Position numbers and translations under genes: made by a program. From NCBI RefSeq assembly GCF_030272615.1, contig NC_081406.1:237503922-237563921 (forward strand): a stretch of DNA of 60,000 nucleotides. Reading direction: 5' to 3'. Shown here piece after piece: positions 21,003-33,382 of this stretch (position 1 is its first letter; each line of letters begins with the position of its first letter). The notes below the pieces were generated by a model that worked only from the letters and a program-made list of their open reading frames with translations, did not search any database and was not told where the DNA came from. Origin of the DNA: Cryptomeria japonica (lineage: Eukaryota; Streptophyta; Pinopsida; Cupressales; Cupressaceae).

Positions 21003-23535
21003 TGTGAGGCCCTACCCCGACTCAGTTTGACATTTTCAGTTATTTGCATATTGAGACTATTATGGATGCTTTATTTTATGCTTTATGGATTTAGAACCTA
21101 TATGATTCTATGATTTGGATCACATTGACATATGTTGATGCTTTATTTTATGCTTGATGATTATGAAAACTTTATATATTACTATAATAGAATTACATTG
21201 AAATGGTGAATGCCATTATTGGAATTGCAGGACTTCATTTTGATGATAGAAAAATGATGCTTATTTTATGAATGGTTCAATTTTGAAAATTATGTTAATT
21301 GCTTATGTGGAATCGAATTTGAATGAATGAGATATTGAATTATTATTGCCAAATGTATGAGTGTTTGATGTGCAATGAAATCCATGTATTTAATTATGTA
21401 TAATTGTGATTATTTGGAATTACTAATGTGTTAATTGAGATGCGCAGGAAAATTATCCATGTGACGATGGAATTTATATGGAGAACCAAATCCTAGACCA
21501 ATGTACATTTGTTAAGCCAGGGGTTGTCTATTTGGAGAGACAACACCCCGTTTGTAATGTATTTTATTTGTGAAGTGTATGATGCTTGAGTGTTAATTTG
21601 ATTTTATGTAATTGTGTAAACCTACAAGAGACAAATTCCATGTGTGATTTTTATATTGTATTTTATTGTGTCACTTGACAAATGTGATGATTAGTGCCAT
21701 TGATTTTGACTTGTCTCTTGGAGGGAGTTTTGTTTCTACCAAAGCCATTCAAACAAATGAGTGTGGTCCCAAATTTGCCTTGGGTAGGGAGTCTTGGGAG
21801 TGGTCAACTCAGGTTTGACCCGTAGGTTAACTTCAGTTGGGTTTCTAAAGGGTCAAATGGACTCCTAGGGTCAGTTTTAGGGCTTTTCCAAAGGTCCAAA
21901 GGGTATACCTATGGGTTAGGGGTATTTTGAAACATGTGACTACTCCCATGTGACTGTTTAGTCACCTCAAAAAGTGGTTTTTCCAAGGTGAGCGAAAATT
22001 CAACTTAGAAGGTTCCTCCTAGGATAGACAACCTTCCCTTTTGATGTCAAACTCTCTTCCCCATCCTCACTCACCTTTTCCCTTTCCAGTTTTAGTAATG
22101 TGTAAGAGTTTGAGAAGAGCAACCAATGGGAACTCTCACCTCACCCAAGGGGTTGGGAAGTGTGTGAGAGGCCTTCTTAGGCAAGGATTAGGGACTTAGT
22201 GAGTAATCACCCACTCTCCATTGTTGGAGATTATGCATTGTTTTGAAATTAGTTGTAGGATAGAATTTTGGTGAAGGAATTGGTGGAAAGTTTGTGTGGA
22301 TTTGGGCAGCTCATCCCCAACCAAGTCTAACATACCTATTGGCAGATTAAGGTTGGTTTTACTTCCATATGTTTATGTGGTTTATGTTGTATCTTTGAAG
22401 AAAGAAATGCTTGTATGTAAAGATGTGTATATGTAAATTGTTGTACGAGAAAAATGTAAGTTTTCATTTCCATATTCTTGTTTATGTGTTCTTGTTTTGG
22501 GAGTGTCCAAGATCTCCTATTCTTGGGAGAGTAGGATGGTCTTGGGGTGGAAGAAGCATGACAGCCTTGGGTAAGAGGCTCTCCTTATGGAGAGGGATTC
22601 TCAAGGGTGTCCTTTGTGACCCTTGTTGCATAGCCTTGTGTATGCATTTGGGGGTCATAAGAGGAGGAAATATGGCTTTTATGCCTTTGGGGGGCATAAG
22701 GTGTGGAGGGAAAATTTGTTGTATTTTGTTTTACCATGAGGTGGCTTGAGTTGTATTAAGCTTGCAATCTCCCCAATGGTATTTGGTCCACTTCCACCCG
22801 TGGAATGATCATCACAAAATGTGGTGAAAGTGTAGCTTGGGATGGGAAGGTGCATGTTGATTGTTTGTCTTTGTTGTTGTGTTGTTTGTTTGTTTGTAAC
22901 TCGTCTAGCACTTGGTTCTCCAAGCTCGGGGGTGGCTTCTAGTAAGCCTAGGCTGGGAGGTGAGCTCTCCATAGTCAAAGTTGTATTTTATTGCAGGTTG
23001 TTTAGGATGGAAAAGAAAAGAGGGAGAGCTATGTTGCTGTTTTCTGATGCAAAAAAGTTTAAAGAAAAGAAAAAAATGTATTTAATATTGTAGCTTGTAT
23101 ATAAAAAAAGAGAACTATGGCTGTATTTAAATTCCAAAAGAAAAGAAATGTATTATTTCATTCATATTTCTATGGAAGGGAAATATTTGTTGGGTTTTTC
23201 AAATCCATTTGTATTCTTATTTACTTTGTATTTACATTTGCTAAAGAAATATACTTTTCCTACTTTTGGTAGTTTTGCAAAAAGAAAGATGAAAGGTATT
23301 AGCTTGTATTTAAATCTTCATGTTTTAGAAAAAAAAAAGAAGTAGATGCATTTTTTGTGTATTCTGAAAATAAAATTAGTTGTTACTACATATTTCTTTA
23401 TGTTATTTTATGCTGCTGCAATAAAAATAAATTTGTCATTTATTTTCTCATTTAAAGCAGAAAATAAATCCTATAGTAGTAGTTTATTTTATTAAAAAAA
23501 AAAGCATATAGTTATAGTCTTAAATTTGTTTACCA

Positions 23536-23537
<2 letters not shown>

Positions 23538-23611
<74 letters not shown>
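23538..23611. repeat. (TA)n microsatellite in the 5' LTR of element G
   Basis: An almost pure TA run of about 70 bases. The 3' LTR has only about 16 bases at the equivalent place (near 32990-33002), so the tract has changed length since insertion. Similar tracts occur near 23845-23895 and 24835-24866. Confidence 0.9.
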
Positions 23612-23615
<4 letters not shown>

Positions 23616-23854
23616 TGTTGTTGGGATGCATTATAGATGTTAGTTACAGAAAGCTGTTTTTAAACAAAAAAAAAAAAAAACCGGAATATTCAACATATAT
23701 GTCTTCAACTTTAAAAAAAAAAAAAAAAAAACTTTTTCCCATTATACAAACTACAAATAACATTAGTAAAATCTCTGCATGCATTTTAAAGATATACAAA
23801 AACAATAATCTCATAAGCTTGCCTAAATGAGTTATAAATGGTTATATATATATA

Positions 23855-23898
<44 letters not shown>

Positions 23899-24143
23899 CT
23901 TCATTTAAATGTTATTCTGAAAATCTGTTTATAAAAGAAAAAAAATAAGACCAGTAATGTATTTCACTAGATCTATTTATACATACATATATATATATAT
24001 ATAAACGTTTTCTTTTAAAACATATTTATTTAAACACAAAAAAAAAGAAATTTACTTTAAAAAAAAAAAAAAAAAGTGTTAAGCATTTAAAACAAAAAGA
24101 GATTTTAAAAAAAAAAAAATTTGGCAATGGAAATGTGGGCCGC

Positions 24144-24345
24144 AGCCTTGGGCGGCGACGCCCACAGTCTGCGGGAGCCTGCAGCTGTGGGTGGCGACGT
24201 CCACAGACTGCGGGAGCCGCAGCTGTGGGCGGCGCCATCCACAGGGCTGCGGAACCCGCGGCTGTGGGCGGCGACGTCCACAGGCTGCGGTCACCGCAGC
24301 TGTGGGCGGCGCTATCCGCAGCTCGCGGAAACCCCCGCACCGCCT
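24144..24345. repeat. GC-rich minisatellite with five 38-40 bp units in the LTR
   Basis: Units begin GGGCGGCGACG or close variants at about 24149, 24190, 24228, 24267 and 24305. Most contain CTGCGG...CCGCAG, a short perfect inverted repeat. The matching block in the 3' LTR is about 33528-33725. The block is very rich in CpG and CHG sites in an otherwise AT-rich LTR. Confidence 0.85.
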
Positions 24346-24526
24346 CCCTCCATTTTCTCTGCCCGCTCGGGTTACCTCCGCCATCCTCTCTCCCTTCCTC
24401 TGCCATGGGAAAAGCTCCCGGCTCGGCCCTGCGCGCCCGCCATGGAGGAAAAAGTAATGCCGCTCCCTCCCATGGCCGTTGTCCAACCTTCGACCTGCAC
24501 ACACACACACACACACACATTCACAA

Positions 24527-24631
24527 GCCCTAACCCAGTTTTCGGGTTAGGGCAAAATGCTAATAGTAAAGAAAAAAAATATATGTGTGTGTTATAACAC
24601 ACAAGCCCTAACCCTAGTTTCGGGTTAGGGC
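24527..24631. repeat. Two telomere-like hairpins and a palindrome
   Basis: GCCCTAACCC (24527-24536) pairs with GGGTTAGGGC (24544-24553) across a 7-base loop. The same 10-bp stem repeats at 24605-24614 and 24622-24631. Between them is an 18-bp perfect palindrome, TGTGTGTTATAACACACA (24586-24603). The 3' LTR keeps both hairpins at 33905-33931 and 33984-34010. Confidence 0.9.
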
Positions 24632-24831
24632 AAATACACATAGACTTTAAAATAAGGTATGTGTGGGTTTTATGGGTTATTTTTATATAACATAAAATGT
24701 GCCTCCTTTTTCTCATTTAGTTATGCTCTTTGATAAAACAAAATAATAAATAAATATATATGAGTGTCTAGTTAAAATGTGTATTTAGATGTATTTAAAA
24801 AAAAAATATATATATGTGTGCATAGATATAG

Positions 24832-24871
<40 letters not shown>

Positions 24872-25470
24872 AAATATAAAGATATAATCCCATCCTTAGG
24901 AAATTTAATATCATAGTATAATATCAAAGGATATACTCTTGTTTTTTAAAAAAAAAAAAATACCTTGTTAGTAATTATCCTGAGTGAAATTGATTAATTA
25001 TGTAGGCCAAGCATTAAGTGTCCGTTACAGGGTAAAATTTCATTATGGACCCCAATAAACCCTTTAATCAAATGTTAGACAAATTAAGCATATTGTTATA
25101 AATGACTTAGATTTACTTCATTCTAAAAGCTAGAACAAATATATTCAGACCTTAGGTAATTAAAGAACTATAGAAGATCATTGAGGCTCCCCATCAATTA
25201 ATTTTTGGGGTTATATATTAAGTCTGAGATTATTTACTAAGAGAGTTTAATTATTTATTATGAATGATTTGTGATAACTATTTGGGGAAATATTAGCTCG
25301 CTTATAACTTAGTTTATTTATCACCTTATTAATTTAATTGTTGTTTTACTCCAAACATAGTTAAGACCAAACTAGTTTGCATTATTTAAATCAAGATAGT
25401 CGTTCTAAGTTAAGTATTTAAAAAAAAAAAAATTATTCCGTTTGTGCCCAAAAGTTTGGGCATGACGTTT

Positions 25471-25482
25471 TGGTAGCAGAGC
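25471..25482 (+). other. Primer-binding site of element G
   Basis: TGGTAGCAGAGC lies three bases after the 5' LTR. It differs at one position from the Met-tRNA primer site TGGTATCAGAGC. Confidence 0.7.
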
Positions 25483-25643
25483 AAGGTTGCCAACACTAGA
25501 AACCTTACTCCATTATGTTTCGCTATAATTATTTAATTAATTAAATTATATTTATTTTTATTATATTCATTTTTTTAAATTAGCTAAAATATTTCTCCTA
25601 AAATATTTATTTATTTCATTTTATTTTTATTTTCTTAAAAAGG
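25483..25643 (+). other. Leader of element G
   Basis: An AT-rich untranslated stretch from the primer site to the gag ATG. Nothing else is visible. Confidence 0.6.
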
Positions 25644-26960
25644 ATGCCTCCAACTACGCGACAAACTCACAAACGTGGTAGAGGCCCCAGGCGTGAATGC
25701 ATGGCATGCAAAGAGGTCATTAGGGAGGAATTGGTTCCGGAAGTGAACCCAGAAGCCCCTCCCGAACGATCAGTTGACCCAAACCGAGACATCTTGGTAG
25801 CTCCACAGAACCTGATTGGCATAGTACATGATAGGCTTCCAGCAGTAGATCATAATGTTGAGAACCAGAACTCAGGAAGCCGTAGAATAGTAGAACGGGA
25901 ATGGAGTAGGAGTCCACCTCCTAATCCCGTAGAGAGTCAGGCTGGGCATGAGCCCGAGTTCGTTCACCTACCAACACCACCTCCAGTCGTAGCACCAGTG
26001 TATATTGAGAGGGCACGTCGGGATCCAGGGGATCTAATCAGAGAGGTTATGCGTCTTCAGCCACCATCTTTTGGAGGATCTACCGATGGGGTAGAAGCAG
26101 AGGCATGGCTTTTGAGCCTAGATAGGTGCTTTGCATTGCGCTCTTATGAGAGCAATCTAAAAGCACGTGCAACGGTTCACCTATTGCGAGGAACAACCTC
26201 CACATGGTGGAGACAGGAAGAATATAACTGTGGCTTAGAGATAGAAACCCTCACTTGGGAGATTTTCATAGAGAGGTTCAGGGAGAGGTACTTATCAGAG
26301 CATTTCAGACAACGTAGGGTGGATGAGTTTCATGTCCTCCAGCAGAAGGGTCTTTCAGTGACCCAGTACAAGAACAAGTTCTTTGAACTCTTACCGTACA
26401 TAGACTACCTGAAAGACGAGAAGCTTCTCGTCAACCATTCTATCAGAGGATTGAATTCCGGCATAGCAGGACCAATGAGGATGGCCGCTCCAGGGAGCCT
26501 TCGGGTTGCCGTGGAGAAGGCTTTGATAGTCGAGGAGATTTAGGTCAGACCCCAGGACTCAAGGGATCAGTTCCAGAACCATAACCCTACACCACAGACT
26601 TATGGGTTTCAGAAACCCCATTGGAAAGGTAACAACAGACACACATCGGGGTTCTCCAAACCCCCTCCTCCGCAGCAGTCATAGCAAAACTAGAGGCAAA
26701 GGCCTCCACAGAGTCAACAGGGCGCGAAGCCCAAGCAGTGGCAGTCACAGGGTCAGAGGCAAGATCAGAGATCTCAGGCTCCTTACACACCTCTGGCGAG
26801 GACTCAGCAGTCCTCCAGAGGTGGGTATAGTGGTTCTAGCAGGATAGGGGGACAGTCTTTCTCCAAACCACAGGGAGTGCAGTTTCAGGCACGTGGCGCT
26901 TGCTTCACATGTGGAGCCATGGGACACATGGCAAGAGAGTGTCCTCAGGGTCAGATGGAA
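25644..26960 (+). pseudogene. Element G gag
   Basis: This is chromovirus Gag. After a Pro-rich start (MPPTTRQTHKRGRGP), the retrotransposon gag domain is at about 26030-26530: LIREVMRLQPPSFGGSTDG, AEAWLLSLDRCF, and WEIFIERFRERYLSEHFRQR. A Gln-rich basic linker and the zinc knuckle CFTCGAMGHMAREC (about 26905-26946) follow. The ATG at 25644 is the first in frame after the primer site. Three in-frame TAG stops (26541, 26682, 26691) lie where Gln is expected from the Gln-rich context. There is no frameshift, and the frame continues into pol with no gag stop. Confidence 0.92.
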
Positions 26961-27590
26961 GGAAATCAGAGGATGGCAACATTAGAGCCGACAGTTGGGG
27001 ATATGGGCAAGTCCCATAGGGTCTTTGCAGTGGTTGACAACCGCCAAGCAGAGCATCAGGCCACAGTTATTGAGGTAGCAGGTATGATCAGAGGTAGCAG
27101 TGTATCTATATTATTTGATTCAGGAGCTACTGACTCTTTTATATCTCTATGGGTTGTGGAGCGTTGCGGGCTAGTGGCAATTAGACAAGAGGTCAGTTGG
27201 GAAGTGGAATTAGCTTCAGGGGCTAGAGTGTCAGTGGAATCAGCTTCAGGGGCTAGAGTGTCAGTGGAATCAGAGGTTAAGGGTTGTCAGTTTCAGATTG
27301 GTAATACCACCACCTTAGTAGACCTTAGAGTTACACCACTCGGATCATATGGCATCGTACTTGGCATGGATTGGCTTTATGCCCACAGAGCCAAGATGGA
27401 TTGTCGCCTGAAAAGGATCGAGTGTGAGGATGATCATGGTTCTCCCATAGTGATCACTGGAATTCAGAGACCTGTGTCTCTTCGTATGATCTTTGCCATG
27501 CAGCTTAAGCGGAGCATGCGAAAGGGATGTCAGTTATTTGCCATCACCATTAGTGATAGAGAAGAAGAAGAGGAAAATGAACCATCTATT
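26961..27590 (+). pseudogene. Element G protease
   Basis: This is a retropepsin-like aspartic protease that would cut the polyprotein. The active site is ILFDSGATDSFIS (near 27108), and the second conserved part is GIVLGMDWLYAHRAKMDC (about 27350-27400). Between them, a 30-bp in-frame tandem duplication (27211-27270) repeats ASGARVSVES. No stop falls in this part. Confidence 0.88.
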
Positions 27591-28960
27591 GACGACCATC
27601 CTATCCTTAAGGGATTTTCAGATGTATTTCCTTCAGAGTTACTCGGTATGCCGCCCCGTAGAGAGATTGATTTTCATATAGACCTTGTTCCAGGAGCTGA
27701 ACCAGTTTCCAGAGCACCATATAGAATGACCACAAATGAGCTTAATGAGCTCAAGATGCAGCTTGAGGAACTCCTAGAGAAGGGCCACATTCATCCTAGT
27801 GTATCCCCTTGGGGTGCACCAGTCATCTTCGTGAAGAAGAAGGATGGATCTCTCTGATTATGCATGGATTACCGTCAGTTGAACAAAGTAACTATCAAGA
27901 ACTGATATCCATTGCCCAGGATCGATGATTTATTTGACCAACTTTAGGGTGCCAAAGTATTTTCCAAGATTGATCTAAAGTCAGGGTACCATCAGTTGAG
28001 GATAGTGGATAGCGATATCCACAAGACCGCATTTCGCACTAGATATGGCCACTATGAGTTCACCGTGGTCCCATTTGGTCTTACGAATGCCCCAGCAGTT
28101 TTCATGAGTCTCATGAATGGAGTATTCCGCACATTCCTTGACCATTTTGTGATTGTATTTCTCGATGACATATTGATATATTCACGAAATGAGGAGGAGC
28201 ATGAGGAGCACTTGAGACAGGTTTTGCAGTGTTTGAGGGATAATCAGTTGTATGGCAGTTTGTCGAAGTGTGCTTTCTTTAGAACAGAGATCAGGTACCT
28301 TGGTCAAGTTATATCCGGTGATGGGATCTCAGCAGACCCATCAAAGATTAGAGCCATCATGGATTGGCCAGCGCCTACCAGTGTGACAGAGGTTAGGAGC
28401 TTCATGGGCTTAGCAGGTTATTATCGACGTTTTGTTGAGGGATTCTCTAGAGTCGCTCATCCTATTACTTCTCTTCAACGCAAAGGGAAGAAGTTTGAGT
28501 GGATGGAGAAGTGCGAGAAGGCCTTTCAGGAACTTAAAAAGGCACTTACTACCACACCTATCCTTGTAGTACTAGATCCTTCAGCTGATTTCATGGTTTG
28601 CATAGATGCTTCCCTAGAGGGTTTAGGAGCAGTCCTTATGCAGAATGGCAGAGCTATAGCTTTTGAGCCTAGGAAACTCAAGACTCATGAGCTTAATTAT
28701 CCTACTCATGACCTTGAGCTTGCAGCAGTAGTGCATGCACTTGTGAGGTGGAGACATTTCCTGTTGGGTCATCATTTTGAGTTGCACTCAGACCATCAGA
28801 GCCTTCAGTACATATTCACTCAGCCGAATCTTAATGCACGTCAGAGGAGATGGATGGAATTCTTATGCGAGTATGATTTTGACGTTCACTACATCAAAGG
28901 GAAAGAAAACGTAGTTGCAGATGCTTTGAGTAGGAGACGTCATGAGGTATACACCATATC
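27591..28960 (+). pseudogene. Element G reverse transcriptase and RNase H
   Basis: The RT starts at FSDVFPSELLGMPPRREIDF, continues through GHIHPSVSPWGAPVIFVKKK, and has [15 protein letters not shown] and the catalytic [10 protein letters not shown] near 28155. The RNase H has [18 protein letters not shown] (near 28597), [30 protein letters not shown] and ADALSRR. The primary RT and RNase H catalytic residues are present. Premature stops are at 27855 and 27903 (TGA, both where the family has Arg CGA) and 27945 (TAG for Gln). All three lie within 30 codons at the N-terminal side of the palm. There is no frameshift. Confidence 0.94.
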
Positions 28961-30440
28961 CATGGGTACAGATTTGAGAGATCGGATCATGCAGCAGTTG
29001 CCAGAAGACAGATGGTATTTAGAGGTTTGCCAGGCTATAAGATCTCAGGAAACTTTAGAAGGGAAATATGTGGATTATTCCTTAGAGTCCGATGGTTTAT
29101 TATGCCATAGAGGGCGCATCTATGTACCTTCTTCTGGGGGATTGCGGGAGTTCATTATCACAGAGGCTCATAGAGCTCCTTATGCAGCACATCCTAGGGT
29201 CAAGAAGATGCATGCAGACTTGAGGGAATTATACCATTGGCCAGGAATGCGACAGCTTATTGCCAAGTTGGTAGCCCTATGCCTTGAGTGTCAGAGAGTC
29301 AAGGCGGAGCACCGCCATCTAGGTGGGTTGCTCCAATCTCATGCTATACCAGAGTGGAAGTGAGATACTATATCCATGGATTTCATCATTGGTCTCCCCA
29401 TGTCATCTCATCGCCATGATGCCATCTTGGTGATAGTTGACAAGTTGACCAAAGTGGCCCACTTTTCACCAATTCGTACCACCTTCACAGCACCAGTAGT
29501 AGCACAGGTGTTTTTGCACGACATTGTCAGACTTCATGGCGTTCCACGCAAGATCATTTCCGATAGGGACACCCTCTTCACATCTTCCTTTTCGAAGGCA
29601 TTACAGGCAGCTATGGGTACCAAGCTCAATTTCAGTATAGCCTATCATCCGGAAACGGATGGCCAGACAAAGAGAGTTAATTAGGTGTTAGAGGATATGC
29701 TTCACATGTATGTCATGGATCACTAGACTAGATGGGAAGAGTACCTTCCCTTAGTGGAGTTTTCCTATAACAACGGACATCACACGTCCTTGGGGATGCC
29801 ACCCTATCAGGCATTATATGGCAGACCTTGTAGGACACCATTGAGTTGGGACCGCATAGAGGACAGAGTTGCTATTGGTCCTGAGATAGTTCGGGATATG
29901 GAGCAGCAGGTGGATTTGATTAGGCAGCGTCTTAGAGAGGCACAGGATAGACAGAAGAAATATGTAGATGCAAAGAGGATAGATTGTAGCTACTTGGTTG
30001 GAGATAGAGTCTTCTTGAGAGTGCGACCGCATAAGAGTCCAATCTGATATGGAAAGGGTTCTAAGCTCGCACCTCGATTTGTAGGACCATTTGAGATCCT
30101 TGTGAGGATAGGGCCAGTTGCCTACCATTTAGCATTGCCACCTAGCCTATCGCGCATCCACGATGTGTTTCATGTTTCAGTTTTGAGGAAGTATATCTAT
30201 GATGAGTCTCATATTCTAGATTGGGATGCCTTGCAGGTGGAGTCAGATGGGCAGCTAGCTTTGGAGCCCATTCGCATTTTGGCACACTAGACGCTGGGCC
30301 TTCGAGGTCGAGAGCTGGACCAGGTTAGGGTCTAGTGGGATTGCTATGATGAGGTCACAGCCTCATGGGAGGATGCAGCACGTATGAGATCACAGTATCC
30401 CCACCTTTTTGATGAACTCCAGGAGGAAGTTCATGCCTAG
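28961..30440 (+). pseudogene. Element G integrase and chromodomain-like end
   Basis: The integrase zinc part is [20 protein letters not shown]...CLECQRVK (about 29160-29300). The core has MDFIIGLP (29376), [10 protein letters not shown] (near 29558) and [13 protein letters not shown] (near 29643), which give the D, D and E residues. The C-terminal part has DRVFLRVRP, then FHVSVLRKY, and ends in a chromodomain-like module (about 30260-30420) with WEDAARMRSQYPHLF, which in chromoviruses steers integration to heterochromatin. Premature stops are at 29361, 29682, 29724, 30045, 30288 and 30333. The natural stop is 30438-30440. Confidence 0.92.
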
Positions 30441-30450
30441 AGGGGGAGGG
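30441..30450 (+). other. Polypurine tract of element G
   Basis: AGGGGGAGGG directly precedes the 3' LTR and is the expected plus-strand primer. It follows immediately after the gag-pol stop codon. Confidence 0.85.
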
Positions 30451-33318
30451 TGTGAGGCCCTACCCCGACTCAGCTTGACATTTTCAGTTATTTGCATATT
30501 GAGACTATTATGGATGCTTTATTTTATGCTTTATGGATTTAGAACCTATATGATTCCATGATTTGGATCACATTGACATATGTTGATGCTTTATTTTATG
30601 CTTGATGATTATGAAAACTTTATATGTTACTAGAATAGAATTACATTGAAATGGTGAATGTCATTATTGGAATTGCAGGACTTCATTTTGATGATAGAAA
30701 AATGATGCTTATTTTATGAATGGTTCAATTTTAAAAATTATGTTAATTGCTTATGTGGAATCGAATTTGAATGAATGAGATATTGAATTACTATTGCCAA
30801 ATGTATGAGTGTTTGATGTGCAATGAAATCCATGTATTTAATTATGTATAATTGTGATTATTTGGAATTACTAATGTGTTAATTGAGATGCACAGGAAAA
30901 TTATCCATGTGACCATGGAATTTATATGGAGAACCAAATCCTAGACCAATGTACGCTTGTTAAGCCAGGGGTTGTCTATTTGGAGAGACAACACCCCGTT
31001 TGTAATGTATTTTATTTGTGAAGTGTATGATGCTTGAGTGTTAATTTGATTTTATGTAATTGTGTAAACCTACAAGAGACAAATTCCATGTGTGATTTTT
31101 ATATTGTATTTTATTGTGTCACTTGACAAATGTGATGATTAGTGCCATTGATTTTGACTTGTCTCTTGGAGGGAGTTTTGTTTCTACCAAAGCCATTCAA
31201 ACAAATGAGTGTGGTCCCAAATTTGCCTTGGGTAGGGAGTCTTGGGAGTGGTCAACTCAGGTTTGAACCGTAGGTTAACTTCAGTTGGGTTTCTAAGGGG
31301 TCAAATGGACTCCTAGGGTCAGTTTTAGGGCTTTTCCAAAGGTCCAAAGGGTATACCTATGGGTTAGGGGTATTTTGAAACATGTGACTACTCCCATGTG
31401 ATTGTTTAGTCACCTCAAAAAGTGGTTTTTCCAAGGTGAGCGAAAATTCAACTTAGAAGGTTCCTCCTAGGATAGACAACCTTCCCTTTTGATGTCAAAA
31501 TCTCTTCCCCATCCTCACTCACCTTTTCCCTTTCCAGTTTTAGTAATGTGTAAGAGTTTGGGAAGAGCAACCAATGGGAACTGTCACCTCACCCAAGGGG
31601 TTGGAAAGTGTGTGAGAGGCCTTCTTAGGCAAGGATTAGGGACTTAGTGAGTAATCACCCACTCTCCATTGTTGGAGATTATGCATTGTTTTGAAAATTA
31701 GTTGTAGGATAGAATTTTGGTGAAGGAATTGGTGGAAAATTTGTGTGGATTTGGGCAGCTCATCTCCAACTAAGTCTAACATACCTATTGGCAGATTAAG
31801 GTTGGTTTTACTTCCTTATGTTTATGTGGTTTATGTTGTATCTTTGAAGAAAGAAATGCTTGTATGTAAAGATGTGTATATGTAAATTGTTGTAGGAGAA
31901 AAATGTAAGTTTTCATTTCTATGTTCTTGTTTATGTGTTCTTGTTTTGGGAGTGTCCAAGATCTCCTATTCTTGGGAGAGTAGGATGGTATTGGGGTGGA
32001 AGAAGCATGACAGCCTTGGGTGAGAGGCTCTCCTTATGGAGAGTGATTCTCAAGGGTGTCCTTTGTGACCCTTGTTGCATAGCCTTGTGTATGCATTTGG
32101 GGGTCATAAGGGGAGGAAATATGACTTTTATGCCTTTGGGGGGCATAAGGTGTGGAGGGGAAATTTGTTGTATTTTGTTTTGCCATGAGGTGGCTTGAGT
32201 TGTATTAAGCTTGCAATCTCCCCAATGGTATTTGGTCCACTTCCACCCGTGGAATGATCATCACAAAATGTGGTGAAAGTGTAGCTTGGGATGGGAAGGT
32301 GCATGTTGAGTGTTTGTCTTTGTTGTTGTGTTGTTTGTTTGTTTGTAACCCGTCTAGCGCTTGGTTCTCCAAGCTCGGGGGTGGCTTCTAGTAAACCTAG
32401 GCTGGGAGGTGAGCTCTCCATGGTCAAAGTTGTATTTTATTGCAGGTTGCTCAGGATGGAAAAGAAAAGAGGGAGAGCTATGTTGCTGTTTTGTGATGCA
32501 GAAAAGTTTAAAGAAAAAAAAAAATGTATTTAATATTGTAGCTTGTATATAAAAAAAGAGAACTATGGCTGTATTTAAATTCCAAAAGAAAAGAAATGTA
32601 TTATTTCATTCATATTCCTATGGAAGGGAAATATTTGTTGGGTTTTTCAAACCCATTTGTATTCTTATTTACTTTGTATTTACATTTGCTAAAGAAATAT
32701 ACTTTTCCTACTTTTGGTAGTTTTGCAAAAAGAAAGATGAAAGGTATTAGCTTGTATTTAAATCTTCATGTTTTAGAAAAAAAAAAGAAGTAGATGCATT
32801 TTTTGTGTATTCTGAAAATAAAATTAGTTGTTACTACATATTTCTTTATGTTATTTTATGCTGTTGCAATAAAAATAAATTTGTGACTTATTTTCCCATT
32901 TAAAGCAGAAAATAAATCCTATAGTAGTAGTTTATTTTATTAAAAAAAAAGACATATAGTTATAGTCTTAAATTTGTTTACCAAACAAAAATATATATAT
33001 ATTAAGTTGTTGTTGCGATGCATTATATATGTTAGTTACAGAAAGCTGTTTTTAAACAAAAAAAAACAAAAACAAAATATTCAACATATATGTCTTTAAC
33101 TTTAAAAAAAAAAAAAAAAAAACTTTTTCCCATTATACAAACTACAAATAACATTAGTAAAATCTCTGCATGCATTTTAAAGATATACAAAAATAATAAT
33201 CTCATAAGCTTGCCTAAATGAGTTATAAATGGTAATATATATATATTCTTCATTTAAATGTTATTCTGAAAATCTGTTTATAAAAGAAAAAAATAAGACC
33301 AGTAATGTATTTCACTAG

Positions 33319-33382
<64 letters not shown>

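Larger units (their letters stand above)
21003..25467 (+). repeat. 5' LTR of element G (4,465 bp)
   Basis: It starts TGTGAGGCCCTACCCC and ends GGGCATGACG, where the 3' copy ends in CA, so the last base has changed. It has a protein-free left half, several long (TA)n and poly-A tracts between 23540 and 24120, a sharply GC-rich block (24120-24480), a (CA)n run, two telomere-like hairpins, and another (TA)n tract near 24835-24866. Frames open across the GC-rich block on both strands are a by-product of the repeat and I do not call them genes. Confidence 0.92.

Noticed and set aside
22411-23093. Open frames of 70-112 codons in the LTR of element G, repeated at 31931-32533.
   Set aside because: Same position in both LTRs, no codon pattern, and open on both strands. 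Treated as non-coding LTR.
24026-24716. Many long overlapping reading frames on both strands in the GC-rich part of the 5' LTR of element G (and 33493-33990 in the 3' LTR).
   Set aside because: They are open in most frames at once because the block is GC-rich and made of tandem repeats. Their presence in both LTRs only reflects that the LTRs are copies. No domain is recognisable.
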